Part shown: in pieces, positions 48,401-53,238 of the stretch
How the letters are laid out: each line of letters begins with the position of its first letter
Numbering within the stretch: position 1 is the stretch's first letter
Assembly (NCBI GenBank): GCA_029204225.1
Contig: CM055104.1
Span: 47,128,451-47,192,450, forward strand
From: Diphasiastrum complanatum
Taxonomy: Eukaryota > Streptophyta > Lycopodiopsida > Lycopodiales > Lycopodiaceae
DNA length: 64,000 nt
Direction: 5' to 3'
Notes under the pieces: generated by a model
Seen by the model: only the letters and a program-made list of their open reading frames with translations
What the model was told of the DNA's origin: nothing
The model's database searches: none
Translations under genes and position numbers: made by a program

Positions 48401-49521
48401 AAAAAGTCAGTGGTCAGCTATTGATCTTTCTCTCTTTAGTCTCCTTAAGCATTCTCTTTGCTGCTTTATGGGGTTAGTTCTTGCTTATGTGTTGCTTTCT
48501 TAGCTTAGTTATTGAATTGTTGTGAATCTGTCCATAACTATTTGCAATCTTGAATATCAAATTTTTTGAGATCTTCTAGAGCATATTTTGTTGTTGAAAT
48601 GATTATTACATTTTTCATTTTCCATACTTCTATAGAAAGCAATAGTGCAAGAAGCCAATATAAGTCATGTCAAACTCCATAGAAAGATTTTCTTTAGTTT
48701 AATAAGGAGACTCCTATGTTGCATGTAATCACCAGATCATCGACACAAAGCACAACGGAAGGAGGTTGTGCTTCAGCATTCTCCCTTCTTTCTGTAAAAA
48801 TTAGCTTTGAACTTACTTCGTTTTAAAGTCAATCTTGATAAAGTGGTCATCAAGTCTACTGCAACATGTGTGTGGTATTTGTTTTAAGCCAAGAAGAGCT
48901 TTTTTAAGATTGACCGACCAAGTGCTCCTTACTCTTTTCTTCAAATCCTTGTGGTTGTTCCATTTGGACTTCCTCTTCTAAGAGATAGATAAAAGTGAGA
49001 GCTGAAAATATATGATGGATAGCCAAAAGTCAAATTATAAGTGAAGGCTAAGGATGTATAATGCACAGAAAAAGTACAAAGCTTCAACCCATAGTCAATT
49101 ATCATAGACAAGTGAATTCACCAATGTCACAATGCCAGCTCAGATCTACAAACTATTAGCCACTACTAGGATTCAAAATAAGACAAAACCCAATTTAGAA
49201 AAACCGAAGCTCCAGAAGAAGCAATAAAGAAACAATGACCAGAAACCCACCAGAAGTGGAGGGGACAACTCCGGTATCACAAAAAGGCTTGCGCCTTTCC
49301 TCCACCCAACCCATCAGAATGAGCATGGACGAAGCCACCACGCCAGCTACTGTCAGAATGGCGAGGCCTTGCAGAATTTGCCCTTTCCATGTGAAAGAGT
49401 CTGAGTTTTGGGAGCGCTTGTGGTGCTTGGGACGACGGGCTTTGGAGCCTACAGATTCCGGGAAGGAGGAGTACGGATGAGAAGACGAGCTTGGAGAAGA
49501 GGAAAACACCGCGGGGGACAT
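4862..49521 (-). CDS. Man1/Src1p C-terminal (MSC) domain membrane protein, 8 exons over 44.7 kb
   Basis: I assembled this host gene from eight exons whose phases all agree (271+128+72+146+115+81+141+189 nt including the stop, 380 residues). The N-terminus is Ser/Lys-rich. Membrane segment 1 is at about residues 49-72 and segment 2 at about 231-251. Between them lie Cys 81, 93, 96, 102, 109, 119, 142, 150, 212 and 225, in an order like the luminal part of the MSC domain ([26 protein letters not shown]). The tail has [35 protein letters not shown] and [12 protein letters not shown]...KIVWEWQ, which resemble the winged-helix-like tail of plant MSC proteins. Family knowledge places such proteins in the inner nuclear membrane or ER. 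No LEM domain is seen. The match is from memory; a profile search would settle it. Confidence 0.82.
5397..5537 (-). CDS. MSC-domain gene, exon 7
   Basis: The acceptor is CTAATTAG|GTTTGTG and the donor AGAGAG|GTAAGC. Its 47 codons in phase 0 encode VCEALEDKG, then [18 protein letters not shown] and NPALWRE. It lies 10.4 kb downstream of exon 6, across a transposon-filled intron. Confidence 0.85.
6186..6211. repeat. (TG)n microsatellite
   Basis: A TG dinucleotide run of about 12 units in intron 6, beside the LINE L3 3' end. Confidence 0.9.
6283..7260 (-). mobile_element. LINE L3, 3' fragment
   Basis: On the minus strand it encodes a segment closely like L1 ([21 protein letters not shown], then [12 protein letters not shown]...YEIRG), the zf-RVT region with its first Cys pair reduced, followed by a decayed tail. 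Its 3' end is GACATTAATAAA followed by a TC/TTC-rich stretch (6283-6304), the same terminus as L1. The 5' end is truncated near 7260, so there is no RT palm or endonuclease. It lies sense to the host gene in intron 6. Confidence 0.75.
7664..7751. repeat. (TC)n microsatellite, about 43 units
   Basis: This perfect TC tract ends exactly where LINE L2 coding similarity starts (TGTGGAGCATCAGG), so it abuts the 5' side of that element. Confidence 0.95.
7752..9490 (+). mobile_element. LINE L2, reverse transcriptase region (5' and 3' truncated)
   Basis: The element carries the linker between endonuclease and RT ([32 protein letters not shown]) and most of a non-LTR reverse transcriptase. Visible blocks are [54 protein letters not shown] and the catalytic YADD at about 8771-8782. 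The frame breaks near 8600 and again near 8957. The C-terminal part ([19 protein letters not shown]) matches L1, then similarity stops near 9490, before the zf-RVT knuckle. There is no endonuclease domain. The 5' junction sits on the TC repeat. It is antisense to the host gene in intron 6. Confidence 0.8.
9491..10835. other. Intron 6 stretch without a recognised gene
   Basis: I see no conserved protein. Two related short segments, CTAGGGCAGATCCGTGCC and GGTTAGGGCAAATCCATGCC, lie about 75 bp apart near 9536-9625. Short minus-strand frames near 10506-10730 have a plausible splice donor (CTACAG|GTATGA near 10640) but no recognisable family. Confidence 0.4.
10836..11045 (-). promoter_or_regulatory. 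Promoter-like block: TATA, leader with CT repeat, splice donor
   Basis: On the minus strand CTATATAAAGGAAGG (about 11036-11022) is followed by a leader holding a CT repeat (about 10961-10990) and, near 10840, CTAAG|GTAAGT, a consensus splice donor. This order is what a first non-coding exon looks like. It lies inside intron 6 in the same direction as the host gene. It may be an alternative promoter, a captured gene fragment or part of a decayed transposon. Confidence 0.35.
11284..11900 (-). mobile_element. LINE L4, 3' end with CT tail
   Basis: The minus strand ends GACATTAATAAAGC followed by a (CT)n tract (11284-11302), the same terminus as L1 and L3. Weak similarity to the tail of L1 ([10 protein letters not shown] against LMIREMIDLR) supports the family. 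It may be the 3' end of the same insertion as L5, separated from it by copia K. Confidence 0.6.
11905..13908 (+). mobile_element. Truncated Ty1/copia element K (partial gag, protease, 3' LTR)
   Basis: It begins within gag. The nucleic-acid-binding knuckle [14 protein letters not shown] is at about 12146-12187 and the protease motif [11 protein letters not shown] at about 12346-12378, in a different frame from gag. KDVLYVPS then a stop follows, and a decayed GAG-pre-integrase region. Integrase, RT and RNase H are missing. The stretch 13000-13310 matches the integrase-RT linker of element A (FGQQ-type words), so most of pol was deleted. The polypurine tract AAGGAGGG (13481-13488) precedes the 3' LTR. 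No 5' LTR is present. Confidence 0.75.
13489..13908 (+). repeat. 3' LTR of copia K
   Basis: The LTR runs from TGGTAGAAATAATAAATG to TTTCCTACA, about 420 bp. It is related to the A LTR at 22906-23346 (shared GTTACTTTGACCCAAAAGGT-like block), so K and A belong to one family. GCCTATTTATATG near 13757 may be its TATA region. Confidence 0.75.
13909..15420 (-). mobile_element. LINE L5, endonuclease end with part of the RT
   Basis: On the minus strand the 5' part encodes the start of an apurinic-type endonuclease ([11 protein letters not shown], about 14996-15028, then [14 protein letters not shown]). A decayed stretch follows, then the pre-RT linker [16 protein letters not shown], shared with L2. 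After an internal deletion near 14040 comes the RT block [21 protein letters not shown] (about 13950-14030). It stops exactly at the end of the K LTR. Upstream (15150-15420) lies probable 5' UTR or ORF1 remnant up to an AG/CT repeat. It is sense to the host gene. Confidence 0.65.
15422..15469. repeat. (AG)24 microsatellite
   Basis: A perfect AG tract, (CT)n on the minus strand. It lies at the presumed 5' edge of LINE L5, the same arrangement as the TC tract before L2. Confidence 0.95.
15470..15927. other. Intron 6 stretch with an A17 tract
   Basis: No gene is recognised. A run of 17 A (15704-15720) may be the poly(A) tail of a small retroposed sequence on the plus strand, but I see no promoter boxes of a SINE. 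Confidence 0.35.
15928..16008 (-). CDS. MSC-domain gene, exon 6
   Basis: The acceptor is GTTTTGCAG|ATTTTT and the donor ATGCAG|GTCAAG. Its 27 codons, in phase 0 at both ends, complete membrane segment 2 (IFLVVSL) and give the basic stop-transfer region [20 protein letters not shown]. Confidence 0.85.
16143..16257 (-). CDS. MSC-domain gene, exon 5
   Basis: The acceptor is TTGTAG|AATGG and the donor TCATG|GTATGT. With one base completing the split Gly it encodes [24 protein letters not shown] and the first part of membrane segment 2 ([14 protein letters not shown]). The G-x-x-EF-x-CP...FKP-x-x-C spacing fits the family. Confidence 0.82.
16701..16846 (-). CDS. MSC-domain gene, exon 4 (GC donor)
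   Basis: The acceptor is TTTTCAG|ATGACC. The exon encodes [38 protein letters not shown] and [10 protein letters not shown] plus two bases of a Gly codon. The only end that joins exon 5 in frame is CAAGG|GCATGT, a GC donor; the nearby GT (CAT|GTCC) gives the wrong phase. Confidence 0.72.
17250..17321 (-). CDS. MSC-domain gene, exon 3
   Basis: The acceptor is TTGTTGCAG|GCTCTCC. The exon has 24 codons in phase 0: [13 protein letters not shown], then [11 protein letters not shown]. The donor TTTGG|GTCTGG is weak but preserves the V-W pair before the next exon ([10 protein letters not shown]), as in the family pattern. An alternative GT four codons earlier in the same region cannot be excluded. 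Confidence 0.75.
17322..18781. other. Intron 2, exon-3-proximal part, no element recognised
   Basis: AT-rich sequence without a coding region or clear repeat boundary. It includes the branch-point side of the exon 3 acceptor. Confidence 0.4.
18782..18960 (+). repeat. Dispersed repeat copy 1 (pairs with about 38268-38440)
   Basis: This block shares TCATGAATATC, GGGGCTC, AACTAGACTAG and CATTGAACCTCTA-type words in the same order with the segment just right of chromovirus D, upstream of gypsy H. It is therefore probably an LTR of the H family. Confidence 0.5.
18961..19587. other. Sequence left of chromovirus D, nothing recognised
   Basis: GC content rises here but there is no conserved coding. 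The five bases before D (AACGT) do not match those after it (TGTTC), so no target duplication for D is visible. Confidence 0.35.
19588..20036 (+). repeat. 5' LTR of chromovirus D
   Basis: TGTTAGGGACCCAACT...TTGTAACA, 449 bp, followed after two bases by the tRNA-Met primer site. It matches 37680-38128 along its whole length with scattered substitutions. Confidence 0.9.
20921..21255 (+). pseudogene. Chromovirus D gag, 5' part
   Basis: The frame begins at ATG 20921 ([12 protein letters not shown]) and includes [16 protein letters not shown], a coiled-coil-like segment. A TAA at about 21101 replaces a Gln codon seen in the reversed copy at 1415-2603, and an extra A in the run near 21143-21151 shifts the frame. 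Copia C then splits gag after 21260. Confidence 0.75.
21256..21260 (+). repeat. Target-site duplication of copia C, left
   Basis: GTACC precedes the C 5' LTR and recurs at 34205-34209 after the 3' LTR. Confidence 0.9.
21261..21866 (+). repeat. 5' LTR of copia C
   Basis: 606 bp, TGTAGAACACCTC to CCTACA. It contains a short tandem of ACTCGAA(A) words (about 21345-21420) and a TATAAATAC box near 21538. Confidence 0.88.
21930..22905 (+). pseudogene. Copia C gag fused to post-integrase region
   Basis: Gag starts at ATG 21930 ([16 protein letters not shown], then [13 protein letters not shown]), the UBN2/copia gag fold. A TGA at 22401-22403 lies where relative E keeps CGA. After [12 protein letters not shown] and KAIDGVKEE the sequence jumps to [20 protein letters not shown], which in E follows integrase. 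Protease and integrase are therefore deleted. The region ends in [15 protein letters not shown], cut by the LTR of A. Confidence 0.8.
22906..23346 (+). repeat. 5' LTR of copia A
   Basis: 441 bp from TGTTAGAATAATAAATG to GGATTCCTACA. It shares the ACCCAAAAGGT block with the K LTR. Confidence 0.82.
23984..27366 (+). pseudogene. Copia A gag-pol up to the B insertion
   Basis: Gag begins [19 protein letters not shown] and has a TGA at 24241. The knuckle [14 protein letters not shown] lies at about 24740-24781. The protease motif reads [12 protein letters not shown], with Glu in place of the conserved Gly of D-S-G. The GAG-pre-integrase region has [12 protein letters not shown]...[10 protein letters not shown]. 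Integrase shows [24 protein letters not shown] and [14 protein letters not shown], then a frame shift near 26000. The integrase-RT linker has repeated FGQQS-like words (about 26490-26580). RT includes [34 protein letters not shown] and [12 protein letters not shown], where B cuts it. Confidence 0.85.
27362..27366 (+). repeat. Target-site duplication of copia B, left
   Basis: ATGAA, identical to 32520-32524 beyond the other LTR. Confidence 0.92.
27367..27755 (+). repeat. 5' LTR of copia B
   Basis: 389 bp. Direct counterpart of 32130-32519. Confidence 0.93.
28084..28155 (+). repeat. Tandem duplication in the B leader
   Basis: A 34-bp unit starting CAAATCCAGAAGCTGAGGG occurs twice with a 38-bp period, between the primer site and gag. 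Confidence 0.9.
28217..31954 (+). pseudogene. Copia B gag-pol
   Basis: Gag starts [20 protein letters not shown]. The frame shifts near 28395 and a TAG lies at 28608. The knuckle [14 protein letters not shown] is at about 28990-29031 and the protease motif [11 protein letters not shown] near 29183. Integrase contains [12 protein letters not shown], a TAG at 29709, [26 protein letters not shown] and [14 protein letters not shown]. Another frame shift is near 30345 and a TAG near 30872. RT is open from 30890: [42 protein letters not shown] and YVDDLVITG. RNase H breaks off after [19 protein letters not shown]. Confidence 0.87.
31926..32129 (+). pseudogene. Copia B RNase H end after internal deletion
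   Basis: Directly after [10 protein letters not shown] the sequence continues as [20 protein letters not shown] and [19 protein letters not shown], so the central RNase H with its SSTEAEY-type core is deleted. It runs into the polypurine tract. Confidence 0.8.
32130..32519 (+). repeat. 3' LTR of copia B
   Basis: 390 bp, following the G-rich polypurine tract. Confidence 0.93.
32520..32524 (+). repeat. Target-site duplication of copia B, right
   Basis: ATGAA. Ignoring one copy and the B element, the RT codons of A (...[10 protein letters not shown]...) are continuous. Confidence 0.92.
32525..32969 (+). pseudogene. Copia A RT end and RNase H remnant
   Basis: The frame continues from before B with [10 protein letters not shown] and [16 protein letters not shown]. 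After [12 protein letters not shown] an internal deletion joins it to [20 protein letters not shown], then [20 protein letters not shown] and [14 protein letters not shown]. The expected RNase H start is missing. The end abuts C. Confidence 0.82.
32970..33619 (+). pseudogene. Copia C RNase H, right half
   Basis: C resumes with [17 protein letters not shown] and includes [20 protein letters not shown] and [19 protein letters not shown], the copia RNase H core, then a frame shift near 33410 and [19 protein letters not shown] in another frame. It lies upstream of the polypurine tract and 3' LTR. The closest relative is E at 61270-61900. Confidence 0.82.
33620..34204 (+). repeat. 3' LTR of copia C
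   Basis: 585 bp, preceded by the purine run GAGAGGGAG. It differs from the 5' LTR by several small indels, including a 17-bp segment near the start, and by substitutions, so the insertion is not recent. Confidence 0.88.
34205..34209 (+). repeat. Target-site duplication of copia C, right
   Basis: GTACC, identical to 21256-21260. Confidence 0.9.
34210..34838 (+). pseudogene. Chromovirus D gag, 3' part with CCHC knuckle
   Basis: Gag resumes directly after copia C with [11 protein letters not shown], a typical retrotransposon gag core. A TAA follows DQYLQDF near 34398. The zinc knuckle [14 protein letters not shown] lies at about 34733-34774 with a basic Lys-rich region before it. If the insertion and one GTACC copy are ignored, the reading frame is continuous across the junction. 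Confidence 0.82.
34862..37652 (+). pseudogene. Chromovirus D pol: protease, RT, RNase H, partial integrase, chromodomain
   Basis: Blocks in order are: protease [10 protein letters not shown] (about 34957-34986); pre-[20 protein letters not shown] with [18 protein letters not shown] (frameshift near 35660), a stop at 35988 and the catalytic [12 protein letters not shown] (about 36034-36069); RNase H with [15 protein letters not shown] and [11 protein letters not shown]; then a sudden join near 36778. The zinc-binding N-terminus and catalytic core of integrase are missing up to [13 protein letters not shown]. The integrase C-terminal region follows, then a chromodomain ([19 protein letters not shown], about 37551-37607) that likely steered integration to heterochromatin. 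Three or more frame breaks. Confidence 0.85.
37680..38128 (+). repeat. 3' LTR of chromovirus D
   Basis: TGTTAGGGACCAAACT...TTGTAACA, 449 bp, directly after the polypurine tract. Confidence 0.9.
38129..38263. repeat. Small element with inverted TGTTCC termini
   Basis: It starts TGTTCCGTACAG and ends TTTCTGGAACA, giving imperfect terminal inverted repeats, with several GTTCC/GGAAC words inside and an A/T-rich middle. It abuts the D 3' LTR. No target duplication is evident, so calling it a MITE is tentative. Confidence 0.35.
38268..40410 (+). pseudogene. Decayed Ty3/gypsy element H
   Basis: An LTR-like leader (38268-38790) contains an imperfect tandem duplication. It is followed by an ATG-led gag ([19 protein letters not shown] near 39018), a gag core near 39279-39506 ([10 protein letters not shown]...[12 protein letters not shown]) and later the start of RT ([16 protein letters not shown] and [11 protein letters not shown] near 40310-40385). 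Many stops and frameshifts separate the pieces. The element ends abruptly at copia fragment I. It is much older than D, C, A and B by its state of decay. Confidence 0.6.
38430..38675 (+). repeat. Imperfect tandem duplication in the H leader
   Basis: GGTCGATGGACCTCTAACAT...TTCTCCTTCATGTGTGTGTAC is repeated as GGTCATTGGACCTCTAACAT...TTCTCCTTCATGTGATGTG with a shorter middle. Confidence 0.7.
40415..42074 (-). pseudogene. Reversed Ty1/copia fragment I (gag piece joined to RT)
   Basis: On the minus strand the right end is gag ([19 protein letters not shown]...[12 protein letters not shown]). An internal deletion near 41115 joins it to the segment before RT, then RT ([43 protein letters not shown], then a decayed YVDD-equivalent VLYVHCC). 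It ends near 40415 in WEFDMK. An hAT-like element sits within the gag piece. The right end is cut by the J LTR. It is sense to the host gene. Confidence 0.78.
41137..41960. mobile_element. hAT-like non-autonomous element, 824 bp
   Basis: The ends are CATAGATGCACCG at the left and its complement CGGTGCATCTATG at the right, continuing into GATTCGCG-rich subterminal repeats on both sides. Identical 8-bp duplications GTTTGTTT (41129-41136 and 41961-41968) flank it, the length used by the hAT superfamily. It encodes no transposase. The middle has an unusual GC-rich patch (about 41380-41480). The host sequence read without it restores the copia gag words of fragment I. Confidence 0.82.
42075..43532 (+). 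mobile_element. Short LTR element J, gypsy-derived, nearly gutted
   Basis: A 517-bp 5' LTR (42075-42591), primer site TGGTATCAGAGCC at 42594, about 470 bp of internal sequence, polypurine tract AAGGGGGAAGGAA (43049-43061) and a 471-bp 3' LTR (43062-43532). The internal part keeps only a pre-RT block ([21 protein letters not shown], then [12 protein letters not shown]) that matches D ([19 protein letters not shown]). It has every cis element but almost no coding, like a non-autonomous derivative. The 3' LTR ends TA, not CA. No target duplication is seen, so the right end may be rearranged. Confidence 0.78.
42330..42477 (+). repeat. 74-bp tandem duplication inside the J 5' LTR
   Basis: GATGAGTGCTAGTGAGAGCT...GGCTTGATC occurs twice in a row. 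The 3' LTR has a single unit, so the duplication arose after insertion or by template slippage. Confidence 0.85.
43537..43700 (-). repeat. Inverted copy of the J LTR head, polypurine tract and internal end
   Basis: The complement of this stretch reads through AACTTAAGAAGGAAG-like words, AAGGGGGAGGGAATGT and ATAATGGTATGA to GCTAGGCC, the same order as 43010-43115. It lies in opposite orientation just after the J 3' LTR, making a large inverted repeat. Confidence 0.75.
43701..44225. other. Intron 2, exon-2-proximal part
   Basis: AT-rich, no coding seen. It begins right after the donor CATCTT|GTACGT of exon 2 in host-gene direction. Confidence 0.4.
44226..44353 (-). CDS. MSC-domain gene, exon 2
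   Basis: The acceptor is AATTTTAG|ATGATTGC and the donor CATCTT|GTACGT. The exon enters in phase 1 (two bases complete an Asp codon) and leaves in phase 0. It encodes the Cys-rich segment [12 protein letters not shown]...LECLLGF...TCIEDKK, the most diagnostic part of the domain. Confidence 0.85.
44354..46880. other. Intron 1, no element recognised
   Basis: No conserved coding. It contains a short (AC)n at about 45011 and several GTATTGT(C)TAC-type related phrases near 45150-45350 (AATGTATTGT, three copies). An AATCG-rich stretch at 46560-46640 may be the decayed left end of the hAT element that follows. Confidence 0.35.
46890..47940 (+). pseudogene. Decayed hAT transposase
   Basis: Pieces in hAT order are visible on the plus strand. 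A BED-finger-like start is [10 protein letters not shown]...TKKWTWKYY (about 46910-47000), with the second zinc ligand pair lost. Later come [20 protein letters not shown] and QLVVSNHW (about 47650-47730), then [20 protein letters not shown] (about 47832-47893), close to the well-known VLRxxDxExxPTMGxxYExMD block. Frames change several times. It is antisense to the host gene in intron 1. It is not clearly related to the small hAT element at 41137. Confidence 0.55.
47941..48689. other. Intron 1 stretch, nothing recognised
   Basis: No coding or repeat boundary is recognised. Confidence 0.35.
48690..48965 (-). pseudogene. Decayed copia RT fragment
   Basis: The minus strand has [20 protein letters not shown] followed, after stops, by [11 protein letters not shown], the copia RT words around the catalytic Asp pair. 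No LTR is seen. Confidence 0.6.
49251..49521 (-). CDS. MSC-domain gene, exon 1
   Basis: The exon starts at ATG 49521 (MSPAVFSSS...) and ends in phase 1 at CACTTCTG|GTGGGT. It encodes the Ser/Lys-rich N-terminus, membrane segment 1 ([20 protein letters not shown]) and the post-membrane motif RRKPFCD. The frame is open further upstream but without another ATG, so 49521 is the first in-frame start. Confidence 0.8.
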
Positions 49522-49529
49522 CCCTGCTC

Positions 49530-49538
49530 CTACCACAT
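49530..49538 (-). promoter_or_regulatory. Minimal upstream ORF ATG-TGG-TAG
   Basis: A two-codon ORF (Met-Trp-stop) lies eight bases before the main ATG at 49521, in the predicted 5' leader. Such a start-stop element could lower initiation at the main start. Confidence 0.6.
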
Positions 49539-49651
49539 GAAGCAAACAGCTCTCCTCTCTCGCTCGCTCCTGTTTTCTTTTGCTTTCTCTTTTCTCTCCT
49601 CTCTTTTTCTCGTCGTTTTCATTCCCCGTGTTTCGTTTTCATTCCCCGTGT

Positions 49652-49657
49652 TTTATA
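49652..49657 (-). promoter_or_regulatory. TATA box of the MSC-domain gene
   Basis: On the minus strand GTCTATAAAACACGG lies about 130 bp before the start codon. It is followed by two copies of GGGGAATGAAAACGA and a GA-rich leader. Position and sequence fit a core promoter; the start site itself is inferred. Confidence 0.6.
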
Positions 49658-51729
49658 GACAAAGAATGTTCTTTTTCACTAATCAGCAAATGTGGCTTTA
49701 TATACTTTTTTTTTTTTTATATACGCCCCTAATGGGTTATACACACACAACATATACAACCTGCAACGCCAAGTGAGGAGCAAACTCCTAAGATGTCACT
49801 ATGCAACGCTGGGATTCAAGCCTGCACCTTGCCGGTCGCAGTCAATCACTCAACCAAGCAAGTTGCGATGGACCTCATATTTTAGACTCCTTATAAAGTA
49901 GAACGTGTATAAACTAATATTGGTACATGTGGAATGATTGTATGTTGGATAAATGTGGGAAGGGATGGATTAGTTCATTATGGAGGGTTTCATTTCGCAC
50001 CGTTCACGTTGTGCACAATCCAATCTTCTTCATTTTCTCTTTTTATGTCAACTTTATCCAACATGACAATGGTCAAAACTGCATCGACATGCAAATGGGG
50101 TCTCAAATTCTACATCATATTGAAAATGTGATGTTTGATGCCATAAAGGGCAATGGGCATCACATGGGGAATGGTATTCATGCTAGCGGCTTTTAAGCAT
50201 TCTCGACTGCCTGTGCTTACATTGAGGTACTCTACTTTTACTTCATCTCTATACCTACATTATCGTTTTTTCGCAACCTTCAATTCCGTACTTACTTGCA
50301 TTCAAATGGAATAACTTCTTTTGGATTCCACGCCTAATTAGTAACTAAACCATCAAGTTGGAAACGTATTTTTAAATTCACTATTTATGGGTACTATCTG
50401 AAAGTGAGTTAACCGGGCCCGACCTCTATAAAACACCAGAGCGGGTAGTCCACCAGGAACGGCTGAAACATGTCGTCTTGGTTAAGTCGCAGTAGTCACA
50501 CTAGCCTTCGGTATTGTCCAGTGAAAAACCTAGACCCAAAAGATGGAGAACACTATCATTCCACAACTACAACAACATTCGTAATTTACCCACCACCTCA
50601 TTCAGGGTTTGCTTTACTAGTCACTCTTCAAACCGCCGTTATGCACAGTCTATGATTACATGCATACATTGGCAACTACTCTACAGAGTCAATTTTTCAT
50701 AGTCCCTGGGATACAACTTCATACCTAACTATGTCCTACTCAAGTTAGGGTTAGGAAACCACAGCCACAGTCGTATCTATCAAGGAAACGTAACAGTGCA
50801 TCTCAGGTTCGCACTAGCAATGGGTCATTAGGGTTACACTTCACTAGACTAGACCTCATAGTGTCTTCACACGTTCAAATATTGTGTTGCAAACAGGCTA
50901 CTTCATGTCCTGCATTGGAAACAACATCTAGAGACGAACTCATCATGCACAGTAAGGTGCCGATTTAGCTGGCTAGTGCGGTGTTGTAACCATCCCAGCC
51001 TAGTACCAGTGATGTTGTATTGTATCAAGCATGCCCAAATCTATTGTATTGCAAGCTACATTTTTAACTAGTGTGATACTATGAATAAAAAACATTACTA
51101 TCAATACCACTACACTGCAAATCGAATGATAACCAATCGTTAGTACAATACGCAGCCACAAGTCTAGTAGCCGTAAAGTTGTACTACACATAATAAACAT
51201 AAACCTAGTAATTGAGTAGTACCTTTTCATTCTGACTAGTGAGGTATTGTAGCCAACACCTAGTTCAATGTTGAATTCACATCCGGAAAAAAGTGTAGTA
51301 CTATCTCTTGATGGTGGGGACTACACTAGTAGGTTGACCACTATTTCGTGTTGAAAACATTTTCACAAATTGCAATAGAGCAGGGCCGGTACCTGCTGTT
51401 GGAGCTCTCAAAGATTAAGTGCGGAACAAGAAATAGAGCTTCAACATAAAAATTATAATAGGAGCTTTGCCAAACTATAGTTTTGAATTTTGACTTAGAT
51501 CGAATGGAGGAATGTTTGGTAGGTGTCAAAGACAACCATGAAGGGAGCAAAACTGTTAGGTGTCTAAGACAGCCATGCTTCCTTCGAGATAGACATTCCG
51601 AGTGAGCATCAATGAGAGAGAAAATTTATCAAAAAGCATTCACAGTGGAACACACATAAGAAAAATAGAGAATCTGAATTAAGCTGTTGTGAATACAATG
51701 ATTTAGCTAGCTTCAGATTGAATGACTAT
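49658..51729. other. Upstream flank of the host gene
   Basis: I see no gene. Several short frames lack recognisable domains. The last 350 bp before 51729 may belong to the copia element whose gag fragment lies at 62997 onward, since E is inserted here, but no LTR end is certain. Confidence 0.4.
51725..51729 (+). repeat. Target-site duplication of copia E, left
   Basis: ACTAT, identical to 62746-62750. Confidence 0.88.
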
Positions 51730-51782
51730 TGTAGAACAATTGATCAAATAGATCTTGATTCTACCAACAAAGCGCACAGTTT

Positions 51783-52643
51783 TGTTGAAAATTGTCACTT
51801 CTCACTTGACATTGGTTCATGTAAATATTGATCAAACATTAGAATATGTTGATGATATGATTTCACACGTGTGGAGCCTGTTCCCACGTGTGAAAGGATG
51901 TACTTTTCATGTTTGTATATATCCAAATTGATTTTGTATCATTCTAGTTAGTGTGAACATGAAATGACTAGTTTTTAGTCAAGTTGACTAGTCACCTACA
52001 AATTAGCTTTTCCTTGCATGTGCATGAGTAAATGCTCCCACATGGCAAGTGGATGTTCACACGTGTGTATAGAGTACTAGAAGATAAGAGTTGACCATTT
52101 TCCTTAGATCCTATTTTGTAGGGAATATTCCTATATTCTAGGAGACTAGCTTTTTGGATTTTAGTCATATTCTAGAAGGTCAACTATTGGATAAGGATCA
52201 AGGATGGATAAAATGGATAGATCTGAGTGATGTGGCACTTTTCACACGTGTGAAGGCCTGCTGGACTGTACCAGACTCATGGATGTACTTGATCCATAAA
52301 AGGATCATCATTTTGCTAAGAAAATTGATGAGACTTTTGCACTCCACTTTTGTGAGATTTCTAGTCATTTGTCTTGTGATTTTTATGCATGATTGCTATC
52401 TAGTATCATTGTACTTGTTGTTTCAGGTGCAGGCCGTACAGTGGACAATACTCCACACGTGTGAAGCCGCTCTCACTAAAAAAATGATGTGTTGATCCAT
52501 TGCTCTTGCTTAAATCCAAGTGTAGTGAATCTAGATCAAGATCTAATGTGTAGAACTTGATAGATTCATTGATTAAGCAACCAATAACTCTCTATGATTG
52601 TAAAGTACAATCATTATTGTCCTAAAAACTATAAAATTTATCA
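51783..52643 (+). repeat. 5' LTR of copia F with five G-box palindromes
   Basis: 861 bp. CACGTG occurs at 51866, 51885, 52060, 52245 and 52456, mostly within versions of the 14-bp palindrome TTCACACGTGTGAA (perfect at 52241-52254). Confidence 0.92.
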
Positions 52644-53238
52644 TGGTATCAGAGCTAAGTAAGAGAGTGATCATTGAATCATAAATCTTGTAAAGATCAT
52701 TGGCAAAATTTGTCTTTTGGCCAATACTAGTGAGGGCGAGTTCTTCTAGAGTGATAGCTTGTAATCATTTGGATAAAAATGACTTGGAGGCTGTGTATGT
52801 ACTTTTCACAAGTGTGAAACCGTACAACAACTTTCAATTCAAGTTACTTTGTGTTTGTTGGTCCCAAAATCACAATATTAGTTCATTTTTGGTGCTTTTT
52901 GAAGCATAGTATTGATCTAGATTCATTCTAACTAATGCCTATGACCAAATAGTGTTTTGGATCATTGAAGCATTTCTTTTTAGAGTCTAAAATCAGATCT
53001 TAAGAGGCTGATTTGTTCAGATCCTTAGCTGAATTGAAATCTCTAAGAAAAGTGTAAAGAAATTTTTTTGTGAGAGTGAAAGCTAGAAATTTTTGGTAAG
53101 ATCTTTGAGTATCATTCTAGCTTGTGTGCTAGTTTGATAGAGACAAGCCTATAGGCATTCTAGTAAGCTTTAGGCCTTTTCATAGATCTTTTAAAATTCA
53201 AAAATCTTTGTGATTTTTAAAAGAGCATTCATTCTAAA

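Noticed and set aside
49927-50196. Open frames upstream of the host-gene promoter
   Set aside because: Short, overlapping in two frames, and without recognisable motifs.
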